Assembly: GCF_032854445.1 (NCBI RefSeq)
Contig: NC_088306.1
Coordinates: 18,011,764-18,075,763 of the forward strand
Length of the DNA stretch: 64,000 nt
DNA from: Liolophura sinensis
Taxonomy: Eukaryota > Mollusca > Polyplacophora > Chitonida > Chitonidae
Direction of reading: 5' to 3'
Under the pieces are notes generated by a model that saw only the letters and a program-made list of their open reading frames with translations, was not told the origin of the DNA and ran no database searches. Shown here piece by piece: positions 51,296-62,170 of the stretch; position 1 is the first letter of the stretch; every line of letters begins with the position of its first letter. The position numbers and the translations under genes were made by a program.

Positions 51296-52853
51296 ATTTA
51301 CTCTTGTATTCAATACATAAAAATAATTATAATTCAACAAATATAAATGATGCGAGAAAAAAATTATTATTCTGGCTAAATATCTATAAAAGCCACCTTA
51401 GAATCCAAACATTCACACACTTTGGTGCGAAAAAAAAGTTTCTGTCTTTCTGATGATTCTTACTTCATTTCGGGGATTTCTGCCCCTTTGGAGATTTCAT
51501 TTTTAGAGTTCCTACATTAGATATCAACTCAAGTCACCCTTTTACTTGAGAATGTTGATGATGAATGATACAACATCTTTGTCACGCACAGCTAACTCTT
51601 CTTACAATTCCAATAAAACTCTTTTTACACTAACCACAAATACTATAAAAACAATGAAGACATCCTCATGGGAACATTGTGGCTTAAAAACACTGTTTAT
51701 ATCATATCATGATGTCGTCTCACAGTGCTGCCATGAAGAAACACCATGTCAAAAACATTAGAGAGGATGCCCAACCCACATTCACAAAATACCGTGTGCA
51801 TTATCACATTAAAAGTGCAGAGTTTTGAAAAAGTATGCAGAGATTTGGGTTTAAACCTAGGTTTCTGGCTTAATATGCAGGACTCTATAAACTCTCAATA
51901 TAATGCAAGGTCAAGACATGATGATAGAACTTAAGATTTCTGATTTTGGAGTTGATTCTGTATTTATGACCCAATGACAGCACTAATCTTGGTGATCGAT
52001 GGCATGGCAAAGTCATACTGTATGATCAAATCCTGTTTCCATTTTCATACATAAATCTCATAAAACATGACCTTTAGAGAAAACAAATGAGACATGCGCT
52101 TGCGAAAAAATGTTTTTCACTGGCTATTTTGTAGACATCCCAGGGGATCCTCTGCGGGAGTTTTTGCTTATGGACCAGCAATGTAATGAGCATCAAGTAC
52201 CCTTAACTACTAAAGAGTTCGTGTGCGAAGGGAGAACACCCATGCGTGTGTTGTATCCATAAAATCACCTCTGAGCAAAGAGGTTTACTTACTCATGCAG
52301 CTTTTATTAAGTTTTAAAATAAGATTTACTTCCCTTCCATTCTCCATCTATCTATACATCATTTGTGTGTCCTAAAAGATCTAAGAAACAGCATCTGCAA
52401 TGGCATTCACTCTTTAATCATAACGACGGTACATGTACAAATGTCTAGAGTAAGTGGGTTTACACACTTACCAAGACAAACAGTATTTCTCCCACAAAAA
52501 GACTTGAAAAATGTTAACAAAAAAATACCATATGAGGAGAGGTTACACATGAAGGCATGCTGTGCCGTAAGCGACTTTCAAGCATCAATTCTGATCACTT
52601 ACTACAGTACAATTACACAAAAACATTGTTAATGAACAAAGCAATGAATAAAGCAATGTCAAATTCTCCATAAAGAAGTCCTGAAATGAAATCCTCAATG
52701 AATTCAACAGGTGAGCCGAGCTCTATTTTCTCTCATCCCAATATACACAATATACATGTATATACAATAAACACCACAGATAATAAAATCACATGCCCAA
52801 ATCACTTCTAATCTAACTCTGACCACTAACAACTGAACAAAACAGCAGCCTAC
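51296..52853. other. Gene-free stretch, PSMD1 intron
   Basis: Immediately downstream (minus strand) of the last PSMD1 exon found. I looked here for the next PC-repeat exon and found none. Confidence 0.55.
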
Positions 52854-52918
52854 CTGAACAGGAGGAATCCAAGGGAGGTAACTGCAGTCCGCCTGACATC
52901 GTCATTCACATCACTGAC
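52854..52918 (-). CDS. PSMD1: PSMD1 internal exon m (VSDVNDDVRRTAVTSLGFLL), last exon found
   Basis: 65 nt, acceptor GATTGTAG, donor GTAGGC, phase 0 in, phase 2 out. It encodes VSDVNDDVRRTAVTSLGFLL then F and a split Arg codon. The family continues with TPEQCPSVVSLLSE-like sequence, which I could not find anywhere to the left on the minus strand. Confidence 0.95.
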
Positions 52919-52957
52919 CTACAATCAGATATCAGCATGTCCATTCATGTTGTACGA

Positions 52958-53176
52958 TTCATTTATTTATTTGATTGGTGTTTTACGCCGTACTCAAGAA
53001 TATTTCACTTATACGACGGCGGCCAGCATTATGGTGGGTGGAAACCGGGCAAAGCCCGGGGGAAACCCACGACCATCCGCAGGTTGCTGACAGACCTTCC
53101 AAATTACGGCTGGAGAGGAAGCCAGCATAAGCTGGACTTGAACTCACAGCGACCGCATTGGTGAGAGGCTCCTGGG
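52958..53176 (-). mobile_element. tRNA-derived SINE, 5'-truncated, with target-site duplication
   Basis: Runs from the (AAAT)n tail complement at 52958 to GTGAGAGGCTCCTGGG, stopping short of the A-box head. CATGTTGTACGA (52946-52957) and CATGTCGTACGA (53177-53188) flank it, a 12-bp duplication with one mismatch. It lies in the intron between PSMD1 exons l and m, 28 bases upstream (gene sense) of exon m. Confidence 0.9.
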
Positions 53177-53837
53177 CATGTCGTACGAGAACAGAACTAA
53201 CATTACAATACCTTATGTACATTACTCTTCCTTTTCACTGGATGAAACCATGTCACCTAGAACTCGACAAATTTGTGGTGTTGTATCCAGTGACGCGCTA
53301 TGCGCAGCATTTTTTTTTTTTTTTTTTTTTTGGTTACAACAGAAGTCTTGAGTCGTTGGAATCTGTGTCACACATCATCTGCTTCAGTCAGTTTCAAATG
53401 TACATTCTTTCACAGTCTGATATACAAAGAAATCAGCAGAAATCAAACATGCTGTTATATTCGGGATCATTATGTGTCATTTGGTATAATACAAAAAAAT
53501 ATTGCATATAGCGGAGTGGAGCACTGAAATTTGTCAGATCTCAACAGCTCATATATAATTCTTTGCTGCAAGCTCTTTGCAAAAATTACATACTGTGGAA
53601 AATGGCAGATGCAAGAATATCTTTCAGAGAAGATCCAAAAATGTAGGTAGACATATACATGTATATGCAACAAACATCTGAAGATGAATTTTCTGATCAA
53701 ATCCACTGAAGAATATTGTCAAATCTGATGGTACACTACTCCATGGAGACATGACAGGGATTAAATGATTTCTGAAGGTATTAATCGAGCATCCTGCCAA
53801 AACATAAAAAATGGCGATGAACACAAATTTCTGAACC

Positions 53838-54112
53838 ATGTATTTATTTATTTATTCAATTGGTGTTTTCCACCCTACTCGAGAATATCTCGCTTACACA
53901 ACGATGGCCAGCTTTATGGCCAAGCATACCCAGGCAGAGCCAGTGGGAAAACCCCAATGATCCGCAGGTTGCTGGCAGACCTTCCCACATACGACCAGAG
54001 AGGAAGCCTGAATGAGTTGGACTTCAAGTCACAGTGAGTGCATTAGTGAGATGCTCCTGGGTCATTACACCGCTCTGGCGTACTAACCCCCCCTCGGCCA
54101 CAGAGGCCCCCT
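53838..54112 (-). repeat. tRNA-derived SINE, full-length diverged copy
   Basis: Tail (ATTT)n at 53838-53855, body with TCCGCAGGTTGCTGGCAGAC, B-box region GGACTTCAAGTC and a head ending GGCCACAGAGGCCCC. Several indels; older than the 25741 copy. Confidence 0.88.
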
Positions 54113-54204
54113 CCTAAACCGTGTAAGGTCTACTTTTTAAATAAAGTTACATGTATACCTGATATACGCGTAACATCTATCTACTTTCTGGTGCAAAAGA
54201 AGGT

Positions 54205-54462
54205 AAACTTATCATTTTAACACAGTACTCAAAAATATTTCACTTTAGGATGGAGAGGTACATCTGTGTAAGGAACTGGGCACACCCAGAAGATACTGTA
54301 ACCCTTCATCATGAACATGATCAACTAAAGCCAGATCATGCTGGCTTCCTCTTCAGCAAAACATGAAAGGTCTTCCAGCAACCCGCAGGTGGCCTTGGGC
54401 CTCCCTCCACCATAATACTGGTCGCCATATATGTGAAATATTTTTGAGTGCGGCTTAAAATT
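54205..54462. repeat. Two eroded SINE fragments in opposite orientation
   Basis: 54215-54300 reads CAGTACTCAAAAATATTTCA (minus-oriented element) and 54330-54462 reads AGATCATGCTGGCTTCCTCT to TTGAGTGCGGCTTAAAATTC (plus-oriented). The second one's tail is the target of the insertion at 54481. Confidence 0.75.
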
Positions 54463-54478
54463 CCAATCAAATGAAGAA

Positions 54479-54806
54479 GTGAGTGAGTGAGTGCTTGGGG
54501 TTTAACGTCGTACTCAACAATTTTTCAGTCATATGACGACGAAGGAATCATTAGGGTGTAATGTGCACGTGTAATGTGCCTCCTTGTTGCAGGACGGATT
54601 TCCACCGCTCTTTTATTTAGTGCTGCATCACTGCGACGACTAACCGAAGGCAAGCAAGCTGCCCCGCCCGAGCCATTATACTGATACGGGTCAACCAGTC
54701 GTTGCACTATCCCCTTCATGCTGAACGCCAAGCGAGGAAGTTACAGCTTCCTCTTTTAAAGTCTTAGGTGTGACTCGACCAAGGATTGATCCTGGATCTA
54801 CCGGTC
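54479..54806 (+). mobile_element. Second SINE-like family, full copy with perfect target-site duplication
   Basis: Starts with a (GTGA)n run and GTGCTTGGGGTTTAACGTCG, passes TGCCTCCTTGTTGCAGGACG and GAACGCCAAGCGAGGAAGTT, and ends CCTGGATCTACCGGTC. CCAATCAAATGAAGAA occurs just before (54463-54478) and just after (54807-54822), a perfect 16-bp duplication. That supports retroposition rather than a cut-and-paste element. The simple repeat at its left may be the complement of its 3' tail. Confidence 0.88.
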
Positions 54807-54940
54807 CCAATCAAATGAAGAAATAATTAAAACTAATTAGACGGCACACTTAGTAAGGGAAACGGCACATCTTATGATTTAAGCAAACTGGGCAGAGAAA
54901 CCAAGGTAAGTATTAAGCAGACTAGGGCATATGAGCTTAC

Positions 54941-55156
54941 CGCCACATGAAGCAGCCTGCGGATGGCCTGGTTATTGCCGGAGCCGCAGTACGCCATACC
55001 AATCGTGTACATGCCAGACCAGCGGAGGATCGGGTCTTTGTCTCGCGTCAAGCTCTCAATGAGTGCGTCCGCCTCCTCCATACGCCCATACATGGTCAGC
55101 GCAATACCCACTGCCAGGCCACGCAGGATCTTCTCGTGCTGAGTTTCCTGGGCATA
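54941..55156 (-). CDS. PSMD1: PSMD1 internal exon l (largest, [20 protein letters not shown])
   Basis: 216 nt (72 codons), phase 0 at both ends, acceptor TGATACAG, donor GTAAGC. It encodes [60 protein letters not shown] and [12 protein letters not shown]. This is the strongest single homology match to PSMD1 here and covers two PC repeats. A Trp follows LR where human has Arg, a position I think is variable. Confidence 0.98.
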
Positions 55157-55861
55157 CTGTATCAAGGAAGGAATATAAATAAGATTGGTTAAGTGCTGGA
55201 ACTTCATGCTAGCCTACACGACCAAAGTTAGTGGTACTTGTTGCAAGAACACTGAAGGCACATATAATTTATTTCGGGCCTTAATCATGAGCTTATCTTC
55301 AGGGAACTGACCAGGAATTGTTGTTTACTTCCATACTCAAAAAATTTTTCGCTTACACAATGACAGTCAGGTTTATGAATGGAGAGACCAGAGCCCAGAG
55401 TAAACCATGGACCTTTGACACCTCACAGACGAACTTTCCAAGCCGGTTTTCGAAGAGTAACAATCGAGAGAGAAACACGTATGTAACACTGAAAGATGTT
55501 ATGAATGACCTTTCAGAGCGGTAGATCAGGATAAAAAAAAAACCTAGTTTTCTGGAAGTACTGCAAAAGCCATACCATTTGGAGCCATCAAGCTGATCAC
55601 TATGTTAGTGTCCAAAACAGTCAGAATTTAATTCAAAATGGATCAAACAGTCCAGAGCTTGATGTGTATCTTGTTTCGGTTTCGATGAAGTTTTAATTCG
55701 AAATATGTTTTGAAAAAAGTCTGAAAACTGATTCATGACAGATTCAAGAGGTATAAACCTATAGTCCCCAACACAGGAATAAAAAATCAACTCCTTGCAA
55801 ATTTAAGATATTTAAAAGATTTAAAACTGAAGAAGTTGTGGAACATGTAGATTGTACTCAC

Positions 55862-55938
55862 AGCCACCATGTCTTCTATAGCTGTAGATGACTTTGTGCC
55901 AACCATGACAAGTCCCATAGCAAGGCCTGCTGCTTCAC
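55862..55938 (-). CDS. PSMD1: PSMD1 internal exon k (EAAGLAMGLVMVGTKSSTAI)
   Basis: 77 nt, acceptor TACCCAG, donor GTGAGT. It encodes EAAGLAMGLVMVGTKSSTAI then EDMVA, a PC-repeat helix pair. Phase 1 in, phase 0 out. Confidence 0.96.
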
Positions 55939-56173
55939 CTGGGTACAGAAAATGAGTTAGTGAGTGAGTGATTGAGTGGGGTTTATCAGGGTATTTAGTT
56001 TTGTTACATCGCATATAAACATAGGCTAAATGACAAAGACAAGGTTTTCTTATTTTGTCATATGCTGTATTTGATCCCAAAATTTGCTGCAGGAAAATAA
56101 GTCATATTACTTTTGGTCCTGAAACTTTCATGTTTCCAGTAGGATATCAACACTGTAATAAAACCAACAATAC

Positions 56174-56224
56174 CTGTTATAGCATCATCTTGATACAGGT
56201 TGAACTTCAGCTGTTCATAAATAT
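56174..56224 (-). CDS. PSMD1: PSMD1 internal exon j (micro-exon, IYEQLKFNLYQDDAIT)
   Basis: 51 nt, acceptor TTCCTCAG, donor GTATTG (weaker than its neighbours). Phase 1 in and phase 1 out. It encodes D-IYEQLKFNLYQDDAIT-G across the two junctions. The intron before it holds the 72-bp minisatellite. Confidence 0.94.
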
Positions 56225-56384
56225 CTGAGGAAGAAAAAGAGAAAGCTAACTTGTAAAAGCTCTACAAATCACCTGTAGAAGACAGCAAAAAGCTCCACAT
56301 TGTAACAACTAATAAGAGAGATAATCTGACACAGGTCTAAAACAAGAGAATAACAGCAAATAATTGTTCAGTGAAAGTAAAATT

Positions 56385-56930
56385 TTGATGCCTGAGACAA
56401 GCTGAACTATGCTGCACAAAATTCTCCTGGCTGTTTTGATGTAACCAGGATTTTGTTTGATGCTTGAGATGAGCTGAGCTATGATGTAACCAGGATTTTG
56501 TTTGATGCTTGAGACAAGCTGAACTATTCTCCTCAAAATTCTCCTTGCTGTTTTCATGTAACCAGGATTTTGTTTGATGCCAGAGACAAGCTGAACTATT
56601 CTCCTCAAAATTCTCCTTGCTGTTTTCATGTAACCAGGATTTTGTTTGATGTCAGAGACAAGCTGAACTATTCTCCTCAAAATTCTCCTTGCTGTTTTCA
56701 TGTAACCAGGATTTTGTTTGATGCCAGAGACAAGCTGAACTATTCTCCTCAAAATTCTCCTTGCTGTTTTCATGTAACCAGGATTTTGTTTGATGTCAGA
56801 GACAAGCTGAACTATTCTCCTCAAAATTCTCCTTGCTGTTTTCATGTCACCAGGACTTTTTTGATGCCAGAGACAAGCTGAACTATTCTCTTCAAAATTT
56901 TCCTTGTTGTTTTGATGTGACCAGAATGAC
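56385..56930. repeat. 72-bp minisatellite in a PSMD1 intron, about seven units
   Basis: GAACTATTCTCCTCAAAATT starts at 56521, 56593, 56665, 56737, 56809 and (variant) 56881, exactly 72 bases apart, with diverged and shortened units on the left. 72 is 24 codons, so the minus strand, which is the PSMD1 sense strand, is open for 207 residues. It is intronic: exons i and j join in frame without it. Confidence 0.95.
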
Positions 56931-57031
56931 ATACCTTACAAATTAATGACAAATAATTGTGCTATTAACACAGAAAAACTTCCCTGCTCTTCTGATTTTG
57001 AGCAAATGAAATACAAAAAGACTTCTCTCAC

Positions 57032-57092
57032 CTTGCCTAGCTGTCCCCATTGCTGCTAATCCAAGCCCTAAACACCCACCATGGCGAACCAT
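57032..57092 (-). CDS. PSMD1: PSMD1 internal exon i (MVRHGGCLGLGLAAMGTARQ)
   Basis: 61 nt, acceptor CTTCACAG, donor GTGAGA, phase 0 in and phase 1 out. It encodes MVRHGGCLGLGLAAMGTARQ, one full PC-repeat helix. The Met is internal, not a start. Confidence 0.96.
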
Positions 57093-57519
57093 CTGTGAAG
57101 GATAGAACATATTCACGTGTCAGCGGTTTTACCTGCATTTTTCTTTTATGTCCAGACACAAGTGCAGGGTATATCAAAGTACTGGACCTGACTGTAATAA
57201 TCTATAATGTTTTTAAATCATTTCGGTTGCGATCTTGCAGCATTACAACAGTTGTGACATAACTTCTCTGCTAAATCTCTTCCAAATCACTGCATTTTAA
57301 CAAAGATGAACATATACAATAATGAATACTATCCACAAAACAGGACTTTTAAATCTGCAGGCTTACCTTGCAAATCATCTGAAATGGGTGTTTCTTGCAA
57401 TAAAGTTTATCGATTTTGAGCAGTATTAATTATATATATCCGCCTATATCCACCTTTGTTAAAACGCAATGATTTGCCCTAAATACTGTAAAGCAATAAT
57501 GTAACCGCACAAAGGAACT

Positions 57520-57704
57520 TACTGTAAGTCTTAAACCTTTTCGCATGTTTGCAATTATTCTGTGTTGACTGATAAAATTAAACTTTTTGTGAAACCCAGA
57601 AACTGGCCAATCCAACCAATCTAGTTTTGTCTCCAAAATCAAATTACTAAGGTGCACTGAAAGTTGATCTTCCATATGTGAAATGGTTGCGGAATGAAGG
57701 GAAC
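57520..57704. repeat. MITE family A, copy in a PSMD1 intron
   Basis: TACTGTAAGTCTTAAACCTT, TTCGCATGTTTGCAATTATT, CCAACCAATCTAGTTTTGTC and the end CCATATGTGAAATGGTTGCG. Same orientation as the 5961 copy. It lies between exons h and i. Confidence 0.8.
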
Positions 57705-58061
57705 TAAGATGTCGAAGCATCATGCCTCGGGAACTTGGTATTAACCTAAGATCACTTTGTGGAAGAGGACAAACACAAAACGCTTACTTTTAAACAGCCA
57801 AACTCTGCACTGCTCATCATTTGGAAACATCGAAGAATATTTTCATCTATAAAACCACTCTTATATAAAACACACATTATTTTCCTGACTTGCTCCTGAA
57901 ATATACAGTTGTGGCTTCAGTGGATTTTACTGCCATACACAGAAATATTTCAGTTCTATGCAAACAATCAGGGAAGGAATATCAATCTCAAATAAGACAG
58001 CATAGAGAGCTTCACCTGCTCTCTGTAAATATATAAACCTTTTCTAGGGTTAATTTGAAAT

Positions 58062-58285
58062 TTATTTATTTATTTATTGGTATTTTACGCCGTACTCAAG
58101 TATATTTCACTCATACAATAACGACCAGTATTATGGTGGCAGGGAACTGGGCAAAGCCCAAGAGATCTTCCCATGTACAGGTGAACATGAGGCCAGCATG
58201 AGGTGGATTTGAACTCACAGCAGCCATACTGATAATAGGCCTGCAGATCATTGCGCTGTGCTAACCGCCTCGCCCATGCAGGCCA
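58062..58285 (-). repeat. tRNA-derived SINE, copy beside PSMD1 exon h
   Basis: (ATTT)n at 58062-58077, GGTATTTTACGCCGTACTCA, GATTTGAACTC for the B box, and a head ending CGCCTCGCCCATGCAGGCC. It ends about 33 bases from the exon h donor, same strand as PSMD1 transcription. Confidence 0.85.
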
Positions 58286-58318
58286 CAATCAATATGAAAT
58301 AAAGCAAAATATACTGAC

Positions 58319-58392
58319 ATCTGTGGAGGCTTCCTTGAGCTGGTTCAGCAGGTAGTCTGTCATCTCCCCTCCATGGTTGGCATGTATCAGGC
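58319..58392 (-). CDS. PSMD1: PSMD1 internal exon h ([20 protein letters not shown])
   Basis: 74 nt, acceptor GTTATAG, donor GTCAGT. It encodes [20 protein letters not shown] and ASTD. A SINE copy (58062-58285) sits only about 35 bases past its donor site, inside the following intron. Confidence 0.94.
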
Positions 58393-58737
58393 CTATAACA
58401 CAATATAACATAAATTACACGTACTGAAAACGGAAATTTTGATACCACAAGCGAGTGAAAACAATGTCCTCTAGTTCTTATGAGTTGAAAAGTATGTAGC
58501 CTTCAATGGAGTGAATTGGTGTCTATATAAATATACTCAAGAATTTTTCACTTAGTTTGATGGTGGTCGGGTTCGTGGGTGCAAGAAACCACTGCCCGCT
58601 GCCAGGCAACTGAAAATATCATAACTTAAAGCCACAATTAACCAAACAGAGCTGGATTGGAGCAGCAGATCCCATTTGACCTGGGTCAATAGCATCCTAA
58701 AATAGCCAAAAAAAAAAAAAACAGGAATTTATTAAAC

Positions 58738-58960
58738 AGGTCTGCGTGGCTTTATTTACCAAGTCTGTGTGGCTTTATTTGACACATCTGCTTGGTAAGG
58801 CTTTATCTGAGCAGATCTGCTTGGCTTTATTTGACAGGTCTGCGTGGCTTTATTTGACAGGCATGCTTAGCTTTATTTGACAGATGTGTGGCTTTGACAT
58901 GTCTGTGTGACTTTATTTGACACATCTGAGTCACTTTATTTGGTATGTCTGAGTGGCTTT
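58738..58960. repeat. ~23-bp tandem array in a PSMD1 intron
   Basis: About ten imperfect units of GGTCTGCGTGGCTTTATTTGACA, with length variation. Confidence 0.88.
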
Positions 58961-59139
58961 TATGCAATATACTGTCAAAAACAAAAGAAAAGCAGGCAGC
59001 CAGTCACATGCACAATGAAGGCAGCCTGCACTGAGTGCATTATTGTTCCATGATAATGACCTCTGTGGTGTGCACAACAAAGGCCTGATCCATTCAGTGA
59101 CAGTCCAGATAAGTACATGTAAGCACTACTTGTACATAC

Positions 59140-59239
59140 CCAGAGCAAACAATCCCCCACCCTCAGAGTACGCAGAGCCGGGACCCGTGTCTTTGGGCAG
59201 GTATGTGGACATCAAGTTTAATGCTTCTTTTTCATGGCC
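59140..59239 (-). CDS. PSMD1: PSMD1 internal exon g (PC repeat, GGGLFALG)
   Basis: 100 nt, poly-T acceptor, donor GTATGT, phase 0 in and phase 1 out. It encodes [20 protein letters not shown], then [14 protein letters not shown], ending in the first clear PC-type Gly-rich helix. Confidence 0.95.
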
Positions 59240-59462
59240 CTAAAAAAAAACACAACACAAAATAAAAGATGAAAAAAAAAACAGAATAACACAGATAATA
59301 ACTTCCGTAATGTGATATTCAAGAAACCACAGACTTTTGACAAAATGCTGACACACTTGTGCACATGCAAAGTATAGACACATGCTATATTGGAGGAAAA
59401 CAAGTGATAATCAAAGAATGAAAGACTGCTCACACAGCTTCACAAGTACCGCCAACCACTTA

Positions 59463-59588
<126 letters not shown>

Positions 59589-59729
59589 TCAAAAAATGAC
59601 ACTATGATGACACTTTTTCCAGAAAATCACAAAATAGCACATTTCAATAATTCACTCACTTCCCTTTAACAAACGCTGTAAAAAAAAACAGTGGCAAAAG
59701 AAAAGTGTATAAAAAATCAAAGAGTGATT

Positions 59730-59935
59730 GTTTACTGTGATAACACGGAGAACATACTGTAAGAATATAGTGATAACTTACTGTGAGAACACTTTTGATC
59801 ACAGTGAGAACATACAGTGCGACCTTACTGAGAACTTATTGTGAGAGTTTACTGTGAGAACACTTTAAGAACTTACTGTGTGATCACAGTGAAAACTTAC
59901 TGTAAGGGCACAGTGAGAACTAATGTGGACCATAC
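59730..59935. repeat. Imperfect short tandem repeat in a PSMD1 intron
   Basis: Irregular repetition of ACTTACTGTGAGAACAC-like units, about ten, with variable spacing. It ends close to the donor of exon e (59971). Confidence 0.7.
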
Positions 59936-59971
59936 GAAGTGATGAGGGGTGGTATTAACATGAAAACTTAC

Positions 59972-60060
59972 CGCAAAAACTGATCAGACGTTGTACCACA
60001 GTGCATGAAAGAGTTGGCTATAACTGTGGCAGTGTGGCAAACTGAGTTCCTCACAGCATC
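59972..60060 (-). CDS. PSMD1: PSMD1 internal exon e ([20 protein letters not shown])
   Basis: 89 nt, in at phase 0, out at phase 2, donor GTAAGT. It encodes [20 protein letters not shown] then CGTTSDQFL, almost invariant among animal PSMD1 proteins as I remember them. Confidence 0.96.
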
Positions 60061-60444
60061 CTTGGTACAAACAAAAATACACATTTCATATCTTCATGTA
60101 TGAATATTCATTAATTGACGTCGGTATCATGAGTGGACTAACAGATTTCAGCCAATCACTGATGAGTTACCAATGCCTTTTCATGTAATAAACAGTTACA
60201 TGTATTTACCAGTTAATGTGTTGCAGCTGCTCAATGTTTTTCATCACTCGTCTTCTGTAAATTACTTTTTGTGTAAGTTTTTTCAGACACTCATGCTAAC
60301 TGTGATCATAAATAGTTGCCTAACATTTTTGACAGGTCACATGATACAGTAGGACCGATTTTACCTTTAGCAACAAAACAGTTTAATCTCCAAACTCCCC
60401 CCTTCCCTTTCATAGTGTGTAATCATGAACAGATTCCTACTCAC

Positions 60445-60582
60445 CTTTGTATTTTTTAAAATGAGCATATCTGTCTTGTTATTCCTTATGAGAAACTGTA
60501 GATGAAGTGCAATGGTTGTCTCCCCTCCCAGGATTGTGTGGAGTTTGACAAGTCTGTCCTGAAGTGTCTGCTCTTCTTCACT
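60445..60582 (-). CDS. PSMD1: PSMD1 internal exon d ([20 protein letters not shown])
   Basis: 138 nt, phase 0 at both ends, with a long T-tract acceptor and donor GTGAGT. It encodes a Glu/Gln-rich lead-in and then [20 protein letters not shown] and [13 protein letters not shown], the conserved helix that resumes the fold after the linker. Confidence 0.95.
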
Positions 60583-60902
60583 CTAAAAAAAAATAGGTGA
60601 ACATAAACATAATGAGGGCCATTCCTCAATATCAGCATTTTTCAAACTGTGGATGTACACTCAAAAAAGACATTTTCTAAAGACACTGTAATTAAACAGT
60701 GGCTAATTTCAATTGTAATTAAACAATTCAAGCAGGACAAAGCTTATTTTTCTTTCCTTTGAATGATCATTTCAAATTAATATCAAAGATACCCTACTGC
60801 AAATCAAAGTACTGAATTTCTAGTTTACAACTAGATGGGCCACATCAATTGGAGGTTCCTCTTGCCCTGATATTATTCATCGAAGCCAACTTTATTCTTA
60901 CC

Positions 60903-61122
60903 TACGCTAATTATTCCACCTTTTCCAACCACCTCGGCAACCAATATTTTGAAATTAATCTGAGAGAACTATGGGGTCTAGAGAAATATTTTGCACCATT
61001 TTATGAAGCTTGCATCTTTAATGACACAAGAACATTTTTAGCATCATTTTCATAATAATTGTATGCACTAATTCCATTTAAAAAAGCGATTTCGTGGTTG
61101 AAAACATCAAAGATTTACAGCA
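60903..61122. repeat. MITE family B, copy 3 (PSMD1 intron)
   Basis: TACGCTAATTATTCCACCTT, GGTCTAGAGAAATATTTTGC, GAAGCTTGCATCTTTAATGA and the end ATCAAAGATTTACAGCA. Termini are more eroded than in the other two copies. Confidence 0.78.
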
Positions 61123-61632
61123 TGTCTCATGTATATTAAAGACTGATGACGTAAACACGAAATTTCAAATAATGGTACTGTGCTGTCATTTAAGGCATAC
61201 CGGAAACTTTTGTCTTTTTATTTTTCAATAAGAAGTTTAGGAAGTGTCCTACTTCATGAAAGTACAAAAATGCTTCACAGCCTTCTTCTTGGGACATAAA
61301 AAATAGCCTTAAAGTAGTTTCTGTTTGCCAGCAGCCCATAAGGAAATCAAGCAGCCTACAGCAATAGCTGTCAAAATAACTCTACGGGAAAGAATACAAA
61401 TGAGGGATGCAAGCTGGTACTGTTTCCCCACAAGAATTATGGTCGACATAAATTCCGAAAATATAAGATATTTGGGTAACTAAGAAATATAAAACATGCC
61501 TATAATTGGATTTTCTATTTTTCTTTTTTTTTTAATTTATTTGGCATTCCTTTTCATTTCCTTTAAATAATTCCTATTCATGCATAACCTGAACCGGACA
61601 TTCTCTTCAGTTTTACCCAACTGAAACCTTAC

Positions 61633-61711
61633 CAGTGGTTCTGTTTTCACCTCCACAGCAGGGGCAGGTGTGGCCGAAGACTCCGGCTGATCTGCATCAG
61701 TCTCCATGGCA
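61633..61711 (-). CDS. PSMD1: PSMD1 internal exon c (acidic linker)
   Basis: 79 nt between acceptor TTTCTAG and donor GTAAGG. It completes the split Thr codon and encodes AMETDADQPESSATPAPAVE followed by VKTEPL. Similarity alone would be weak here, but phase (1 + 78 nt), splice sites and position fit. The human protein has a comparable acidic METEE-type linker at this point. Confidence 0.87.
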
Positions 61712-62170
61712 CTAGAAACAAACAAACAGGTGGTCTGTCTGTTACATAGCAGGTCATCACAAGCATTCGCATTAACACAAAACACAATTCTTCAATTGTT
61801 TCTATGTTTGTATCACAGCCACAGATAAAAACTTACAGAAAAGCACTTATTTATTTGCCTAGTATTTTTAGTTGCACTGAAGAATATATGACAGTCCTCA
61901 GCCATCTCACAACATTACTAACACCGCTGCTGTCCTGCATTAGAAAACGCTGTTTCATTGGTCAATAGTTAGTAGACTTCTGACACATGACATTGGTCGG
62001 CTTTGACAAAACAGCACTAGTGATAACCAATAATCTGAGCTTCTATTCTACCCCCTTGACAGAAGAGTGATTTAGATCTCCTTGGCATGCTTTGATCAAC
62101 ATGTACCACTTTTCATGAATGCCAGCTGATGCCAACATTTGGGATCCTGTATATCTGACAGAGCATACAG

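Noticed and set aside
54872-54940. Extension of PSMD1 exon l beyond HVA into [21 protein letters not shown]
   Set aside because: GTAAGC at 54940 is a good donor. The extension is intron read-through, and the next exon resumes the family sequence at 52918.
56309-56932. 207-residue minus-strand frame in the PSMD1 region
   Set aside because: It is a 72-bp minisatellite. PSMD1 exons i and j join in phase without it, and the sequence is not part of the family.
61537-61785. 82-residue minus frame extending PSMD1 exon c on both sides
   Set aside because: Only 61633-61711 lies between good splice sites in the right phase. The rest is intron.
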